14,051 bases of DNA from assembly GCA_019420425.1 (NCBI GenBank), contig JAHZHG010000009.1, forward strand, positions 9,318-23,368. The letters run 5' to 3'. The stretch is from Clostridiales bacterium. GTDB lineage: Bacteria > Bacillota > Clostridia > Lachnospirales > Lachnospiraceae. Shown in pieces: positions 13,105 to 14,051 of this stretch. The notes under the pieces were generated by a model that saw only the letters and a list, made by a program, of their open reading frames with translations, was not told the DNA's origin and searched no databases. Each line of letters starts with the position of its first letter. Position 1 is the stretch's first letter. A program made the position numbers and the translations under genes.

Positions 13105-14051
13105 AAAAGGGTTTATCTCCATTTCAAAAAAGCTCCATTATTTCAGCCTGATTTTAACCGTGAGCCTGGTGGCTATATTTATGCTTACCCAGTATCTGGT
13201 TGGATGGTTTCAGTCCAGCAGTACGGAGGTTTTCCTGGATTACAGCAGGTTTTCCAAGTATTGGAATGAGATGCAGGAGGCAGATCGTGTCCTGTACAGC
13301 TATGCCCAGACGCCGATCGAGGGGGAAAAAGAGAAATGCAGCAGTCTGCTAAATGAGCTGAACGGGGATGCGGCGGCCCTTGCCGCTGCCCTGGATAAGG
13401 CGGAGATGAAGGATCTGACGTACATAACCGAAAAGTACGTTCAGGTGGGACGATATATTCTGGAACGGGAGGCCGGACCTGAAGAGCGTATTTCCTGGTA
13501 CAATACGCTGAACGAGTATAAATGGATACTGGACGGAATTTATGACACGCTGTATGAGGAGATGCAGGATCATCTGGAGACAGAGCAGAAGATGCTGGAG
13601 CAGCTGTGGCAGAAACAGAATGCGCTGACTGTTGTCCTGGGGATCGGGATGATCGGGCTTTTCGTGTGGTGGATTCATCGTCTGGGCAGGCAGATTATCC
13701 GTCCGGTGCAGGAGCTGACGGCACAGACAGAGGAAATCATCGGGGGCAATCGCAGCATTGAGATGAATTATCACAAAACCATCCGGGATGAGCTGGATAT
13801 CCTGAATAATTCTTTTTATCGGATGGTAGAAACCAATAACCGGAATTATGACAGGCTTCAGCGGCAGGGAGAGCTGGAGAAAAGGCTGGCCAGGACAAAG
13901 CTCAGGCTTTTGCAGTCGAGGGTCAACCCCCATTTTTTATTTAACACACTAAACCTGATTGCAGGGCTGGCCGTAGAGGAGGATGCAGAGAAAACCACGG
14001 AGATGCTGATGAAGACAGCCAAATATCTGCGGTATGCACTGGTCTGCCTGG
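13097..14051 (+). CDS. LytS/YesM-type sensor histidine kinase, 3'-truncated by the window edge
   Basis: A GTG start at 13097 gives a frame open to the window end, about 318 residues visible. AAAGGAGG at 13083-13090, six bases upstream, supports it, and the start overlaps the binding-protein stop by 8 nt, implying translational coupling. The layout is TM1 at about 15-37 (SLILTVSLVAIFMLTQYLVGW), an extracellular helical sensor of about 140 residues without a recognised domain, TM2 at about 176-193, a HAMP-like linker (IRPVQELTAQTEEIIGGN), then the His_kinase block with LQSRVNPHFLFNTLNLI, whose H279 is the phosphorylation site of this class. The ATPase domain lies beyond the window. These kinases usually partner an AraC-type (YesN) response regulator encoded next door. 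The small extracellular domain would be the docking surface for the binding protein. Confidence 0.92.
   Translation, partial: MSKKGFISISKKLHYFSLILTVSLVAIFMLTQYLVGWFQSSSTEVFLDYSRFSKYWNEMQEADRVLYSYAQTPIEGEKEKCSSLLNELNGDAAALAAALDKAEMKDLTYITEKYVQVGRYILEREAGPEERISWYNTLNEYKWILDGIYDTLYEEMQDHLETEQKMLEQLWQKQNALTVVLGIGMIGLFVWWIHRLGRQIIRPVQELTAQTEEIIGGNRSIEMNYHKTIRDELDILNNSFYRMVETNNRNYDRLQRQGELEKRLARTKLRLLQSRVNPHFLFNTLNLIAGLAVEEDAEKTTEMLMKTAKYLRYALVCL

Noticed and set aside
13349..13933. A 194-residue minus-strand frame at the right end
   Set aside because: It lies opposite the histidine kinase, whose NPHFLFN motif and ribosome site are clear; the antisense product has no domain.

Overview
The window reads as a stretch of chromosome from a gut-type Firmicute, most likely a Lachnospiraceae or related Clostridia. 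This rests on moderate GC with strong AGGAGG-type ribosome binding sites, short intergenic gaps, Firmicute-style Rho-independent terminators, and a gene set (TTT transporter, FliB-like cysteine-cluster protein, M32 peptidase, LytS/YesM-type sensor kinase) familiar from that group. The species cannot be named from the sequence alone.

Bases 1-4763 hold one plus-strand transport and catabolism operon whose start lies outside the window. It contains the C-terminal part of a protein resembling LarA/DUF2088 (nickel-pincer racemase or epimerase type). This is followed by the complete tripartite tricarboxylate transporter (tctB, tctA, tctC) and a DapA-superfamily Schiff-base lyase or dehydratase, and a strong terminator closes the set. 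A GC-rich hairpin without a U-tract sits between tctC and the lyase gene. Together these suggest uptake of a carboxylate, isomerisation of a 2-hydroxy acid, and aldol cleavage or dehydration of a 2-keto acid. The substrate cannot be read from sequence.

Bases 4764-8160 hold a monocistronic fliB-like gene with a palindrome inside its promoter, convergent with rarD, an EamA-type permease on the minus strand. rarD is transcribed divergently from a LysR regulator. A plus-strand terminator hairpin is embedded in the last codons of rarD.

Bases 8161-10272 hold two tandem copies of a structured repeat of about 52 nt, then a complete M32 metallocarboxypeptidase. Immediately after it is a start-less remnant of a PD-(D/E)XK nuclease (the C-terminal domain of AAA-ATPase/DUF1703-type proteins), closed by a terminator.

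Bases 10273-14051 hold a secreted alpha/beta-hydrolase behind a near-consensus promoter. After its terminator comes a two-gene sensory unit: a periplasmic-binding-protein-like sensor overlapping by 8 nt the GTG start of a LytS/YesM-type histidine kinase, which runs off the end of the window. The arrangement resembles the XylFII-LytS sugar sensors of clostridia. No RNA genes, CRISPR arrays, insertion sequences or phage genes were seen. The most worthwhile leads are the LarA-like/TTT/lyase pathway with its altered active site, the binding-protein/kinase sensor pair, and the tandem hairpin repeat.
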